From: Pseudomonas sp. 8Z
GTDB taxonomy: Bacteria > Pseudomonadota > Gammaproteobacteria > Pseudomonadales > Pseudomonadaceae
Direction of reading: 5' to 3'
NCBI RefSeq assembly: GCF_902506535.1
Contig: NZ_LR733827.1
Location: 1,844,310 to 1,908,309, forward strand
DNA length: 64,000 bases
Shown here: one piece after another, positions 18,282-27,000 of the stretch
How the letters are laid out: each line of letters starts with the position of its first letter
How positions within the stretch are numbered: the first letter of the stretch is position 1
Position numbers and translations under genes: made by a program
The notes under the pieces: model-generated
Told to the model about the DNA's origin: nothing
Seen by the model: the letters and a program-made list of their open reading frames with translations, nothing else
Databases searched by the model: none

Positions 18282-18528
18282 GGGGGATCTCCTTTTTCTG
18301 TTTTATAGAGTCGTCCTGCACCTCGTGGGCACAAGCCGGGAACGGTGAAGTCTAACCGCTCAAGACGAGAATGCACCCCCCGACGGCCATTCGCTGGTAA
18401 CGGCTTGTGTAAAGCAGCCCTGCGCTGCCAGCCCAAACCGCTCTGCCATAACCCCTGTAGCGACGCCTACCTTTGTGACAGACGCACAAAAACCGTAGAG
18501 TGAACGGCCCGCAACGAGGAGATCCCCC

Positions 18529-19530
18529 ATGAGCCGACTGGCTTCGATCAAGCTCTCCACCCTCGACCTGGCGCCAATTCGCGATGATGGCGACGCCGCC
18601 CAGGCCCTGCACAACGCCCTGGCGCTGGCCCGCCATGTGGAAAGCCTCGGCTTCGAGCGCTTCTGGGTCGCCGAGCACCACAACATGGACGGCATCGCCA
18701 GCTCCGCCACCGCCGTGCTGCTCGGCTACCTGGCCGCTGGCACGTCACGCATCCGCCTCGGAGCCGGCGGCGTGATGCTGCCCAACCATGCGCCGCTGGT
18801 GATCGCCGAACAGTTCGGCACCCTAGCCACGCTCTATCCGGGGCGCATCGACCTGGGCCTGGGCCGCGCGCCCGGCGCCGATCAATACACCGCCCACGCC
18901 CTGCGCCGCAGCCGCGATGGCAGCGCTGAGGATTTCCCCAACGACGTCGAAGAACTGCAGGCCTACCTCGGCCCGCGTCAGGAAAGCCAGCGCGTGATCG
19001 CCATGCCCGGCACCGGCACCGAAGTGCCGATCTGGCTGCTCGGCTCCAGCCTGTTCAGCGCACAACTGGCCGGGATGAAAGGCCTGCCCTATGCCTTCGC
19101 CTCGCACTTCGCGCCGCGCTATGTGCACGAGGCCATCCGCGTCTACCGCAACCACTTCCGCCCATCAGCGGTGCTGGACAAACCCTATGTGATGCTCGGC
19201 GTGCCGCTGCTGGCTGCCGACAGCGATGAGCAGGCCCAGCACCTGGCCACCTCGGCGTTCCAGCGCATCCTCGCGCTGATCCGTGGCCAGAGCCTGGTAC
19301 AACGCAAACCCATAGCGAGCATGGAAGGCCTGTGGCTGCCGCATGAGCGCCAGGCCGTCAGCGAGTTTCTCGGCCTGGCCGCCATCGGCGGGCCGCAGAC
19401 TGTGCGCAGCCGCCTGGAACAGTTGCTGGAGCAGACCGAAGCAGACGAGCTGATCTTCACCTGCGACATGTACGACTTCGCCGACCGTCTGCATGCCTTC
19501 GACATCCTCGCCGAGCTGCAAAACGGCTAA
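18529..19530 (+). CDS. LLM class flavin-dependent oxidoreductase
   Basis: 333-aa luciferase-like monooxygenase. The TIM-barrel signatures FERFWVAEHHNMDGIASSAT and GVMLPNHAPLVIAEQFGTLA, and the FMN-site GRIDLGLGRAPG, are intact. GAGGAGA lies just before the ATG. It resembles the YhbW-type subgroup, whose substrates are unknown. It stands alone as a single-gene unit. Confidence 0.9.
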   Translation: MSRLASIKLSTLDLAPIRDDGDAAQALHNALALARHVESLGFERFWVAEHHNMDGIASSATAVLLGYLAAGTSRIRLGAGGVMLPNHAPLVIAEQFGTLATLYPGRIDLGLGRAPGADQYTAHALRRSRDGSAEDFPNDVEELQAYLGPRQESQRVIAMPGTGTEVPIWLLGSSLFSAQLAGMKGLPYAFASHFAPRYVHEAIRVYRNHFRPSAVLDKPYVMLGVPLLAADSDEQAQHLATSAFQRILALIRGQSLVQRKPIASMEGLWLPHERQAVSEFLGLAAIGGPQTVRSRLEQLLEQTEADELIFTCDMYDFADRLHAFDILAELQNG

Positions 19531-19605
19531 AGCGTCGAACTTGTGCGCGCCAGTGCCCTCTCAATGCACAAGGGCCGCCAGCCGGGCGGCCCGCCATCAA
19601 GCAAT

Positions 19606-19761
19606 GGGCTCCTCTAAAAACGTAGGCGAGGCAGCCAGCGCAAGGCAAAAACAGGCGGAAAAGCGCAGTTTACGTGCTGTAAATGAGCATTTTGATCGGA
19701 CTCGCGCACGAGCCTGTTTTTAACGCAGCGATGGCAACGCAGGTAGTTTTTAGAAGTGCCC
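19606..19761. mobile_element. MITE-like element with 16-bp terminal inverted repeats
   Basis: 156 bp, non-coding. The left end GGGCTCCTCTAAAAAC (19606-19621) and the right end, read on the other strand, GGGCACTTCTAAAAAC (19746-19761), match at 13 of 16 positions. CAAT sits directly outside both ends as a candidate target duplication. Inside is a second inverted pair (AAAAACAGGC / GCCTGTTTTT) and the small dyad TTTAC-GTGCT-GTAAA, so the element could fold into one long hairpin. It lies 14 bp before the osmC start and must contain or displace its promoter. Confidence 0.6.
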
Positions 19762-19775
19762 CAATGGGAGAACGC

Positions 19776-20201
19776 ATGAAAAAGACAGCATCGGCCCACT
19801 GGCAAGGCGGCATCAAGGACGGCAAAGGCACCATCTCGACCGAAAGCGGCGCCCTCAAGGACAACCCCTACGGCTTCAACACCCGCTTCGAAAACGCCCC
19901 TGGCACCAATCCCGAAGAACTCATCGGCGCAGCCCACGCAGGCTGCTTTTCCATGGCCCTGTCCAAAGAGCTGGGCGAGGCTGGCATGACCGCCGAAAGC
20001 ATCGACACCCAGGCCGAAGTGACCCTGGACAAAGTCGATGGTGGCTTCGAAATCAGCGCCGTGCACCTGTCGCTGCGGGCGAAAATCCCCGGCGCCGACC
20101 GCGCCGCCTTCGAGCAGGCCGTGGAAACCGCCAAGACCGGCTGCCCGGTGTCCAAGCTGCTCAACGCCACCATCACCCTGCAAGCCGTGCTCGACAACTG
20201 A
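19776..20201 (+). CDS. osmC: OsmC family organic hydroperoxide reductase
   Basis: 141-aa protein close to E. coli OsmC along its length (AHWQGGIKDGKGTISTESG, NTRFENAPGTNPEELIGAAH). The two redox cysteines are Cys57 (AHAGCFSMA) and Cys123 (TGCPVSKLL). It reduces organic hydroperoxides with thiols as part of osmotic/stationary-phase stress defence. ATG 19776 follows GGGAG; the open frame starting at 19683 lies within the inserted palindromic element and was rejected as the start. Expression may be altered by that element. Confidence 0.92.
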   Translation: MKKTASAHWQGGIKDGKGTISTESGALKDNPYGFNTRFENAPGTNPEELIGAAHAGCFSMALSKELGEAGMTAESIDTQAEVTLDKVDGGFEISAVHLSLRAKIPGADRAAFEQAVETAKTGCPVSKLLNATITLQAVLDN

Positions 20202-20222
20202 GGCAGCGGCGGCGCGAGCGAC

Positions 20223-20645
20223 TCAGAGCGCCGTGCCGCAACGCTCCACTTCGCCACGCGCGAGCACATTGCGCTGCTCATCGTAGAGCCAGGCCTGCGC
20301 CTTCATCAGCATCTGCCGCGCCTCAATGCGATAGCGCTGGCCGGGGGCGAAATCCTTGTAATGCAGGGTGATCTCACAGGTCATACGCAGCGGCTCGCTT
20401 TGCATGCCCAAGCTGGCGCCGCTGCGCACCTCGAACTGGAAACGCGTCTGCAGCTCATGTTCGCCGGGGGTGACCTGGAAATAACGGCCATCCGGCCAGC
20501 GCTCGTCGTCCAGCCGGTCAGCCATCAGCAGCGTATCGGCACTGGAATACAGCTCGATCCAGGCCTGCTGCGGATCGGGCTTGGGCAGCGGTGAAGCACA
20601 GGCCCCGAGCATGAGCAGGGCAGGAGCGAGAAGTGCAGTACGCAT
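20223..20645 (-). CDS. Hypothetical lipoprotein
   Basis: 140-aa protein with a lipoprotein signal peptide: MRTALLAPALLMLGAC, the Cys at residue 16 being the acylation site. The mature part has no family I recognise; it contains WPDGRYFQVTPGEHELQTRFQFEV and a pair of Cys residues (MTCEI, ERCGTAL), the pattern of a small beta-sandwich. The GGAGG box 5 bases before ATG 20645 decides the start against the longer frame to 20726. It is divergent from a second lipoprotein gene 99 bp away. Confidence 0.75.
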   Translation of the reverse strand: MRTALLAPALLMLGACASPLPKPDPQQAWIELYSSADTLLMADRLDDERWPDGRYFQVTPGEHELQTRFQFEVRSGASLGMQSEPLRMTCEITLHYKDFAPGQRYRIEARQMLMKAQAWLYDEQRNVLARGEVERCGTAL

Positions 20646-20744
20646 GGCAACCTCCAAATCGGTTTCAATCAGCAGCCTACACCCGGCGATTACGCCGCGC
20701 GAAAGCCCGTGCGTCGCACGCGCCAATCGGCTAGCGTGAGGCGC

Positions 20745-21812
20745 ATGCCCAATACCTTCCTTATCGACGGCTTGCGCCGCCTCGGCGTTCCCCTGCTCGC
20801 CCTACTGCTCGGCGGCTGCTCGACGCTGGATTACTACGCCCACTTGGGCCAAGGCCAGTGGCAACTGCTGCAAGCGCGCGAACCTATCACTGAACTGCTC
20901 GCCAACCCCGACACCGACCCGCAGTTGGCCAAGCGCCTGCGCCTGTCGCAGACCGCGCGGGATTTCGCCAGCGCCCATCTGCACCTGCCGGACAACCGCA
21001 GCTATCGCCTGTACGCCGACCTGCACCGGCCCTTCGTCGTGTGGAACGTCTTCGCCACGCCGGAGTTCTCCCTCGACCCCGAACTGCATTGCTTCCCCAT
21101 CGCCGGTTGCGTCGCCTATCGCGGCTACTACCAGCAAGGCCGCGCCCGTGGCGCCGCCGCCCTGCTGCGCCAACACGGGCTGGACACCTACATCGCTGGC
21201 GTGGAGGCTTACTCCACCCTCGGCTGGTTCGACGACCCACTGCTCAGCAGCATGCTGCAATGGAACGACGAACGCCTGGTCGCGGTGATCTTCCATGAGC
21301 TGGCACACCAACAGTTCTACCTGCCGGGCGACACCGCCTTCAACGAATCCTTCGCCACCTTCGTCGAACGCGAAGGCCTGCGCCAATGGCACGCGGCCCG
21401 TGGCGAAACACCACCGCTCAACGATGATCGCCAGCGCCAGCAATTCATCGAACTGGTGCTGGCCAGCCGCGAACGCCTGCGCCAACTCTATGCCAGTAGC
21501 CTGCCAGAGCAGGACATGCGCGCCGCCAAACAAGCCGAATTCGCCCGCCTACGCCGCGAATATCGCGCCTTGCGCCAAGACGAATGGGGCGGCCAGAGCC
21601 GCTTCGATGCCTGGATCAACAGCCCGCTGAACAACGCCAAACTGCTGCCCTTCGGCCTCTACGACCAATGGGTGCCCGCCTTCGCCACGCTGTTCGCCCG
21701 CGAGCAAAACAATTGGCCAGCCTTCTATGCCGCCGTTGCCAACCTCGCCCGCTTACCACAAAGCGAACGCCAGATCGCCCTGCAAGACCTGCTGCCACAC
21801 GGCAAGAACTGA
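20745..21812 (+). CDS. Putative lipoprotein aminopeptidase (DUF2265/PF10023 type)
   Basis: 355-aa protein with a lipobox LLGGC near residue 25 (signal LGVPLLALLLGG), so probably membrane-anchored. HELAH at residues 184-188 (VIFHELAHQQFY) with a downstream Glu in NESFATFVE (about 204) forms a gluzincin-type zinc site. The family is annotated as predicted aminopeptidase and is widespread in proteobacteria without defined substrates. Start ATG 20745 matches the signal peptide; an in-frame ATG at 20709 adds basic residues. Confidence 0.82.
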   Translation: MPNTFLIDGLRRLGVPLLALLLGGCSTLDYYAHLGQGQWQLLQAREPITELLANPDTDPQLAKRLRLSQTARDFASAHLHLPDNRSYRLYADLHRPFVVWNVFATPEFSLDPELHCFPIAGCVAYRGYYQQGRARGAAALLRQHGLDTYIAGVEAYSTLGWFDDPLLSSMLQWNDERLVAVIFHELAHQQFYLPGDTAFNESFATFVEREGLRQWHAARGETPPLNDDRQRQQFIELVLASRERLRQLYASSLPEQDMRAAKQAEFARLRREYRALRQDEWGGQSRFDAWINSPLNNAKLLPFGLYDQWVPAFATLFAREQNNWPAFYAAVANLARLPQSERQIALQDLLPHGKN

Positions 21813-21869
21813 GCGGCCATTTGCCAGTCCAACCACTCAGATTCGCCCCATACACAGGAGGTACACGCG

Positions 21870-22100
21870 ATGCTACGACTGATCCCCGCCCTGGCCCTGA
21901 TGCTGCTTGCTGGCGGCGCCATGGCCGCGACCAAATCCTGCGAGGAACTCAAGCAGGAAATCGAAGTGAAGATCCAGGCCAACAACGTACCCAGCTACAC
22001 CCTGGAAATCGTCACCAACGCCGAAGTCACCGACCCAAGCATGGTGGTCGGTAGCTGCGACGGCGGCACGAAGAAGATCATCTACCAAAAAAACGACTGA
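21870..22100 (+). CDS. DUF1161 small periplasmic protein
   Basis: 76 aa: signal peptide (LIPALALMLLAGGAMA) then the DUF1161 pattern KSCEELKQEIEVKIQANNV, YTLEIV and GSCDGGTKKIIY, with two conserved Cys probably disulphide-bonded. A strong AGGAGG precedes the ATG. Function unknown; the family is small, exported and often stress-induced. Confidence 0.85.
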   Translation: MLRLIPALALMLLAGGAMAATKSCEELKQEIEVKIQANNVPSYTLEIVTNAEVTDPSMVVGSCDGGTKKIIYQKND

Positions 22101-22171
22101 AACCCAGCGCCTGCAGGCGCGGCTTCAACCGCGAAATTGCCACGCCCCGCAGCACAGCACAGACCGTAAGA

Positions 22172-22213
22172 GGGGCTTTAGCCGCGACAAACGCTCGCCG
22201 CTAAAGCGCCTCC
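22172..22213. repeat. REP-like imperfect palindrome
   Basis: GGGGCTTTAGCCGC and, on the other strand, GGCGCTTTAGCGGC flank a short loop between two convergent genes. The GGCTTTAGCCGCGA motif is a common intergenic repeat in pseudomonads. Confidence 0.6.
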
Positions 22214-22244
22214 CACAGGTTTAGCACCTCGCTCTACACAGCCT

Positions 22245-22892
22245 TCAACCGACCAAAGCCCGGTGCAAATCTGCCAGCGTTTCGACGTGATAGGCCGGTG
22301 CCTCACCCAACAACTCCTCGCGGCTGCCGAAACCATAGCCCACCGCCACCGCCTGCAAACCGTTGCTGCGCGCACCGATCAGATCATGCTTGCGGTCACC
22401 AATCATCAGAGTCGACGCGGGCGCCAGCCCCTCTGATGCCAACAGATGCGCCAGCAGCTCCACCTTGTTGGTGCGCGTGCCATCCAACTCGCTGCCATAG
22501 ATGCGCGTGAAGTAACGGTCAAAACCGAAATGCCGGGCGATTTCCACAGCGAACAGCGTCGGCTTGCTGGTGGCGATATACAACGTGCGGCCCTGCGCCT
22601 GCAGCGCGTCGAGCAATGCGGGCACGCCCTCGAACACCCGGTTCTCGTAGAGCCCGGTCACACTGAAACGCTCGCGATAATGATTGACCGCCTGCCAGCC
22701 CGTAGCCTCGTCCAGCCCATAAGTGCTCATAAAGCACTGCAACAAAGGCGGCCCGATAAAGTGCTCCAACGCCGCCAGATCTGGCTCATCGATACCCAGT
22801 TTGGCCAGCGCATACTGCACCGAACGCGTAATGCCCTCACGCGGGTCGGTGAGCGTACCGTCAAGATCGAAAAGCAGAGTGGACTGCTGCAT
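22245..22892 (-). CDS. HAD family hydrolase, phosphoglycolate phosphatase-like
   Basis: 215-aa haloacid dehalogenase-type phosphatase. Motif I DLDGT at residues 9-13 with nucleophile Asp9, motif II IATSKP, motif III Lys around NKVELL, and motif IV MIGDRKHDLIGA are all present. The alpha-helical cap follows motif I. The closest familiar group is Gph-like/YjjG-like phosphatases, but substrate cannot be told. Monocistronic. Confidence 0.88.
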   Translation of the reverse strand: MQQSTLLFDLDGTLTDPREGITRSVQYALAKLGIDEPDLAALEHFIGPPLLQCFMSTYGLDEATGWQAVNHYRERFSVTGLYENRVFEGVPALLDALQAQGRTLYIATSKPTLFAVEIARHFGFDRYFTRIYGSELDGTRTNKVELLAHLLASEGLAPASTLMIGDRKHDLIGARSNGLQAVAVGYGFGSREELLGEAPAYHVETLADLHRALVG

Positions 22893-22901
22893 GCTAGGCG
22901 C

Positions 22902-23039
22902 CTATTCGTAACCGAAACGGCTGCGCAGGATACCCACCTTTGCCAAAGGCTTCACCCGCAGGTAGCTGACACCCGCCAGCACCACAGCCCCAGCGCCCAC
23001 AATCACAACGCCCCAAGCGGTATGGCCATACCCTCTTTT
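22902..23039 (-). pseudogene. Possible 3' remnant of a membrane protein gene
   Basis: A 45-codon open frame without an ATG, starting right after a stop codon, encodes a hydrophobic helix (VVIVGAGAVVLAGVSYLRV) and a basic tail ending SRFGYE. It looks like the C-terminus of a small membrane protein and ends 10 bases before the HAD start. The rest of 22893-23293 shows no gene. Weak evidence; it may be chance. Confidence 0.25.
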
Positions 23040-23197
23040 TCAGAGCAGATAAAGCGCGCTTTAAAATCAAAGAGTTACGCACAGGCCAGAAAAAAGGGTA
23101 AACCACGCCTCAATCGCACCAAGCCTTGAGCCACAAGGCCTGGCCAGCTATCGTCTCTACTTCACTGCCGAATAGGCAGCTCAGAAATGGCCAGTCT

Positions 23198-23268
23198 GTA
23201 GCCTGGGTGGAGCGAAGCGATACCCGGGGCAGCGTTTCCCGGGTTTCGCGGTGCTCAACCCAGGCTAC
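23198..23268. repeat. 71-bp imperfect palindrome (GTAGCCTGGGT family)
   Basis: GTAGCCTGGGTGGAGC at the left and, on the other strand, GTAGCCTGGGTTGAGC at the right match at 15 of 16 positions. The interior holds a further CCCGGG dyad. It is a dispersed intergenic repeat type of pseudomonads, lying downstream of the GNAT gene. Confidence 0.7.
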
Positions 23269-23293
23269 TCATCGGCGCGGTTTGCCGCGCCCT

Positions 23294-23794
23294 TCAATCC
23301 AGCAAACTGCGAAACATCACATAACAATCCACCAAACCATGCCGCGCGTGGCGGTAGGCCTTGGGCAGGGTGCCGACTATCTCGAAGCCGTGCTTCTGCC
23401 AGAGCGCCACGGCCACCGTGTTGGTGGCCACCACGCTGTTGAACTGCATGGCGCTGAAACCCAGCTCACGCGCCACATTCAGCGAGTGGGCGCAAAGCTG
23501 GCTGGCCACGCCTTTGCCGCGCGCGGCTGGGGCAGTCATGTAGCCGCAGTTGCAGACGTGGTCGCCGGGACCTGCGGCATTGGCCTTGATGTAGTAGGTG
23601 CCGAGAATCTGCCCGTCCTGCTCGGCAACGAAGGTGGCGCGCGGCAGTTCGACCCAGAGTGTCCAGGCGGTGTCGCGATCCATATCGGGGTCATAGGCGT
23701 AGGTTTCCTGCGCCTGCACCACGCCTTCGATGATCGGCCAGACCTGGTCGAAATCGGCAGCCGCGATGGGACGGATAATCAGCGCGGCGCTCAT
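23294..23794 (-). CDS. GNAT family N-acetyltransferase
   Basis: 166 aa. The acetyl-CoA-binding motif appears as CGYMTAPAARGKGVASQLCAH (R/Q-x-x-G-x-G/A form) in the middle, with FNSVVATNTVAVALWQKHGF as the conserved C-terminal part. The start overlaps the preceding carbonic anhydrase stop by ATGA, so the two are co-translated. Acceptor unknown. Confidence 0.88.
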   Translation of the reverse strand: MSAALIIRPIAAADFDQVWPIIEGVVQAQETYAYDPDMDRDTAWTLWVELPRATFVAEQDGQILGTYYIKANAAGPGDHVCNCGYMTAPAARGKGVASQLCAHSLNVARELGFSAMQFNSVVATNTVAVALWQKHGFEIVGTLPKAYRHARHGLVDCYVMFRSLLD

Positions 23795-24333
23795 TGGTCA
23801 TACCCCTCGGCCAGGTGCTGATCCTTGAGCTTCACGTAGTTGCCTGCGGTGTAGCTGAAGAAGTTGCGTTCCTTGTCGGTCAGCGCGCGCGCCTGTTTGA
23901 CCGGGCTGCCAACGTACAGATAGCCGCTTTCCAGGCGCTTGCCCGGCGGCACCAGGGAGCCGGCGCCGATGATCACATCATCCTCGACCACGGCGCCATC
24001 CATGACGATGCTGCCCATGCCGACCAGGATGCGGTTGCCCAGGGTGCAGCCGTGCAGGGTGACCTTGTGCCCGATGGTCACTTCGTCGCCGATGGTCAGC
24101 GGGTAGCCCTCCGGGTTGAACGGGCCGGCGTGGGTGATGTGCAGCACGCTGCCGTCCTGCACGCTGGTGCGCGCACCAATGCGGATGCGGTGCATGTCGC
24201 CACGAATTACGCTCAGCGGCCACACCGAGCTGTCCTCGCCCAGCTCCACGTCGCCGATGACCACGGCGCTGGCGTCGACGAAGACGCGCGCGCCCAGTTG
24301 CGGGAGGTGCTGTTGGTATTTGCGAATGGCCAC
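23791..24333 (-). CDS. Gamma-class carbonic anhydrase family protein
   Basis: 180-aa left-handed beta-helix protein with hexapeptide repeats (VVIGDVELGEDSSVWPLSVIRGDM; TIGDEVTIGHKVTLHGCTLG). The His ligands in HITHAG, GHKVTLHG and the preceding strand fit a trimeric metal site. Start GTG 24333 has TTGGAG 8 bases upstream. The same frame stays open far upstream antisense to prlC, which is an artefact of codon bias. The group includes active gamma carbonic anhydrases and acyltransferase-like proteins, so activity is unproven. Confidence 0.88.
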   Translation of the reverse strand: MAIRKYQQHLPQLGARVFVDASAVVIGDVELGEDSSVWPLSVIRGDMHRIRIGARTSVQDGSVLHITHAGPFNPEGYPLTIGDEVTIGHKVTLHGCTLGNRILVGMGSIVMDGAVVEDDVIIGAGSLVPPGKRLESGYLYVGSPVKQARALTDKERNFFSYTAGNYVKLKDQHLAEGYDQ

Positions 24334-24465
24334 GATAGAGGCTCCAAGGCTGCGGGAAAGCTTGATTGTAATTAAGATGGCCCCCATGTCGGTTGTTATC
24401 GCGGTGCAACTCGCTGCGCCGCCCAGAATCTCAACCCAGTCTCCCTCCGTTACAGGTGCCTCGCC

Positions 24466-26514
24466 GTGACCGCCAATAATCCCTTGCTGCAAGACTTCGA
24501 CCTGCCGCCCTACTCGCAGATCAAACCGGAACACGTCGAGCCCGCCGTCGACCAGATCCTGGCTGATAGCCGCGCCGCTATCGCCGAGTTGCTCGAAGCG
24601 CAGCAAGCCAACCCGAGTTGGGACGGCCTGGTGCTGGCGCTGGACGAACTCGGCGCGCGCCTGGGCCGCGCCTGGAGCCCGGTGAGCCACCTCAACGCGG
24701 TGTGCAACAGCCCCGAGCTGCGCGCCGCCTATGAGGCGTGCCTGCCCAAGCTGTCGCAATACTGGACGGAGATGGGCCAGAACAAGCCGCTGTTCCAGAC
24801 CTATGAAGCCCTGGCGCAAAGCCCCGAGGCCGCGGCGTTCGACGTGGCGCAGAAGACCATCCTCGAACACGCGCTGCGTGATTTTCGCCTGTCCGGTATC
24901 GATCTGCCCGCCGAGCAGCAGAAGCGCTATGGCGAAATCCAGATGCGTCTGTCCGAGCTGACCAGCAAATTCTCCAACCAGTTGCTCGACGCCACCCAAG
25001 CCTGGAGCAAGCTGATCAGCGACGAAGCGCAGCTCGCCGGTCTGACCGACTCGGCCAAGGCGCAGATGAAGCAGGTGGCCGAATCGCGCCAGCTCGCCGG
25101 CTGGCTGATTACCCTGGATTTCCCCAGCTACTACGCGGTGATGACCTACGCCGACGACCGCGCCCTGCGTGAAGAGGTGTATGCCGCCTACTGCACGCGC
25201 GCCTCCGATCAGGGGCCGAACGCCGGGCAGCACGACAACGGCCCGCTGATGAGCGAGATTCTCGACCTGCGCCAGGAGCTGGCGCGCCTGCTCGGTTTCG
25301 CCCATTACAGCGAGCTGAGTTTGGCCAGCAAGATGGCTGAATCCACCGAGCAGGTGCTGAGCTTCCTGCGTGACCTGGCGGTGCGCAGCAAGCCGTTCGC
25401 CGAGCAGGATCTGGCCGAGCTGAAGGCCTTCGCTGCCGAGCAGGGCCTGGATGATCTGCAAAGCTGGGACGTCGGCTACTACAGCGAGAAGCTGCGCCAG
25501 CAGCGCTACAGCATCTCCCAAGAAGAAGTGCGCGCCTGGTTCCCGGTGGACAAGGTGCTCAGCGGCCTGTTCGCCATCGTGCAAAAGCTCTACGGCATCG
25601 AAATCAACGAGCTGAAAGACTTCGACACCTGGCACCCGGACGTGCGCCTGTTCGAGATTCGCGAGAACGGCGAGCACGTTGGGCGCTTCTTCTTCGACCT
25701 CTACGCCCGCGCCAACAAGCGTGGTGGCGCCTGGATGGACGGCGCGCGCGACAAACGCCGCGACGCCAGCGGCCAACTGATCGCCCCGGTGGCCAATCTG
25801 GTGTGCAACTTCACCCCGGCCTCGCCCGGCAAACCGGCGCTGCTGACCCACGATGAAGTGACCACGCTGTTCCACGAATTTGGCCACGGCCTGCACCACC
25901 TGCTCACCCGCGTCGAACACGCCGGTGCCTCGGGCATCAACGGCGTGGCCTGGGATGCGGTGGAGCTGCCGAGCCAGTTTATGGAGAACTGGTGCTGGGA
26001 GCCGGAAGGCCTGGCGCTGATTTCCGGCCATTTCGAGACCGGCGAAGCGCTGCCGCAGGCCATGCTCGACAAGATGCTGGCGGCGAAGAACTTCCAGTCC
26101 GGGCTGATGATGGTGCGCCAGTTGGAGTTCAGCCTGTTCGACTTCGAACTGCACGCCACCCACGGCGACGGCCGCAGCGTGCTGGAGGTGATCGAAGGCG
26201 TGCGCCGCGAGGTGTCGGTGCTGCGTCCGCCGGCCTACAACCGCTTCGCCAATGGCTTCGCGCATATCTTCGCCGGCGGCTACGCGGCCGGTTACTACAG
26301 CTACAAATGGGCCGAAGTGCTCAGCGCCGACGCCTTCTCCAAATTCGAGGAAGACGGCGTGCTTAACCCGCAAACGGGCCGCGCCTTCCGCGAGGCGGTG
26401 CTGGCCCGTGGCGGCTCGCAGGCACCGATGGTGCTGTTCGTCGACTTCCGTGGCCGCGAACCGAGCATCGACGCCCTGCTGCGCCACCTCGGCCTGAGCC
26501 AGGAGGCGGCATGA
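24466..26514 (+). CDS. prlC: Oligopeptidase A
   Basis: 682-aa cytoplasmic M3-family zinc metallopeptidase that degrades short peptides, including released signal peptides. HEFGH at residues 470-474 (TLFHEFGHGLHH) supplies two zinc ligands and the catalytic Glu. Family length and the C-terminal FADIF-equivalent NGFAHIFAGGYAAGYYSYKW are intact. Start is GTG 24466. Its stop overlaps the yheV start (ATGA). Confidence 0.94.
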   Translation: MTANNPLLQDFDLPPYSQIKPEHVEPAVDQILADSRAAIAELLEAQQANPSWDGLVLALDELGARLGRAWSPVSHLNAVCNSPELRAAYEACLPKLSQYWTEMGQNKPLFQTYEALAQSPEAAAFDVAQKTILEHALRDFRLSGIDLPAEQQKRYGEIQMRLSELTSKFSNQLLDATQAWSKLISDEAQLAGLTDSAKAQMKQVAESRQLAGWLITLDFPSYYAVMTYADDRALREEVYAAYCTRASDQGPNAGQHDNGPLMSEILDLRQELARLLGFAHYSELSLASKMAESTEQVLSFLRDLAVRSKPFAEQDLAELKAFAAEQGLDDLQSWDVGYYSEKLRQQRYSISQEEVRAWFPVDKVLSGLFAIVQKLYGIEINELKDFDTWHPDVRLFEIRENGEHVGRFFFDLYARANKRGGAWMDGARDKRRDASGQLIAPVANLVCNFTPASPGKPALLTHDEVTTLFHEFGHGLHHLLTRVEHAGASGINGVAWDAVELPSQFMENWCWEPEGLALISGHFETGEALPQAMLDKMLAAKNFQSGLMMVRQLEFSLFDFELHATHGDGRSVLEVIEGVRREVSVLRPPAYNRFANGFAHIFAGGYAAGYYSYKWAEVLSADAFSKFEEDGVLNPQTGRAFREAVLARGGSQAPMVLFVDFRGREPSIDALLRHLGLSQEAA

Positions 26515-26798
26515 GCGACGCCCCGCTGAATGTCACCCCTAAACGCTTCATCGCCGGCGCTGTGTGCCCGGCGTGCAGCGAGCCCGACAGCATCAAGATG
26601 TGGAGCGAGGACGACGTGCCGCACCGCGAATGCGTCAAGTGCGGCTACGCCGACACCCTCGACGCACGCGGCAACTCGGTGCCCAAGGAACTGCCCACAC
26701 GGGTCAACGTCAGCGGCCTGAAGCCCAAGGCGGCGGAGCCTAATGTGCAGGCGGTGCAGTTCTTTCCCAATCCGAAGTTGAAGAAGCCGAGCGAGTAG
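26511..26798 (+). CDS. yheV: YheV family zinc-ribbon protein
   Basis: 95 aa with two CxxC pairs (VCPACSE and ECVKCGY) about 20 residues apart, forming a zinc ribbon, then a basic-hydrophobic tail ending FFPNPKLKKPSE. It overlaps the end of prlC by 4 bp, and the pairing prlC-yheV is conserved in gamma-proteobacteria. Function unknown. Confidence 0.88.
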   Translation: MSDAPLNVTPKRFIAGAVCPACSEPDSIKMWSEDDVPHRECVKCGYADTLDARGNSVPKELPTRVNVSGLKPKAAEPNVQAVQFFPNPKLKKPSE

Positions 26799-26828
26799 TA
26801 CCCGGCTGCATAGGCGCCGCCGAATCCC

Positions 26829-26991
26829 TAGGGTGGGTTAGCCGCCAACCATCGCTTGCATGAGGAATGTCGGCGTGATAGCGGCGTAACCCACCATCGG
26901 TGCCAGCAGGAAACTCCGCTTGGTGGGTTACGCGGCGCGTGAGATGCATCGGTGCTGACAGATTCGTGCCCTGCGCCGCTAACCCACCCTA
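26829..26991. repeat. Nested inverted repeats of the TAGGGTGGGTTA family
   Basis: TAGGGTGGGTTAGC at 26829-26842 is mirrored at 26978-26991, and a second inverted GTGGGTTA pair lies inside (around 26887 and 26921). The 163-bp palindromic block lies between convergent genes and may act as a transcription barrier. Confidence 0.65.
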
Positions 26992-27000
26992 CTCTTCACG

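Noticed and set aside
24334..26487. Very long minus-strand open frame extending the gamma carbonic anhydrase antisense to prlC
   Set aside because: It mirrors the codon pattern of prlC, lacks family features, and the carbonic anhydrase has its own GTG and ribosome-binding site at 24333.
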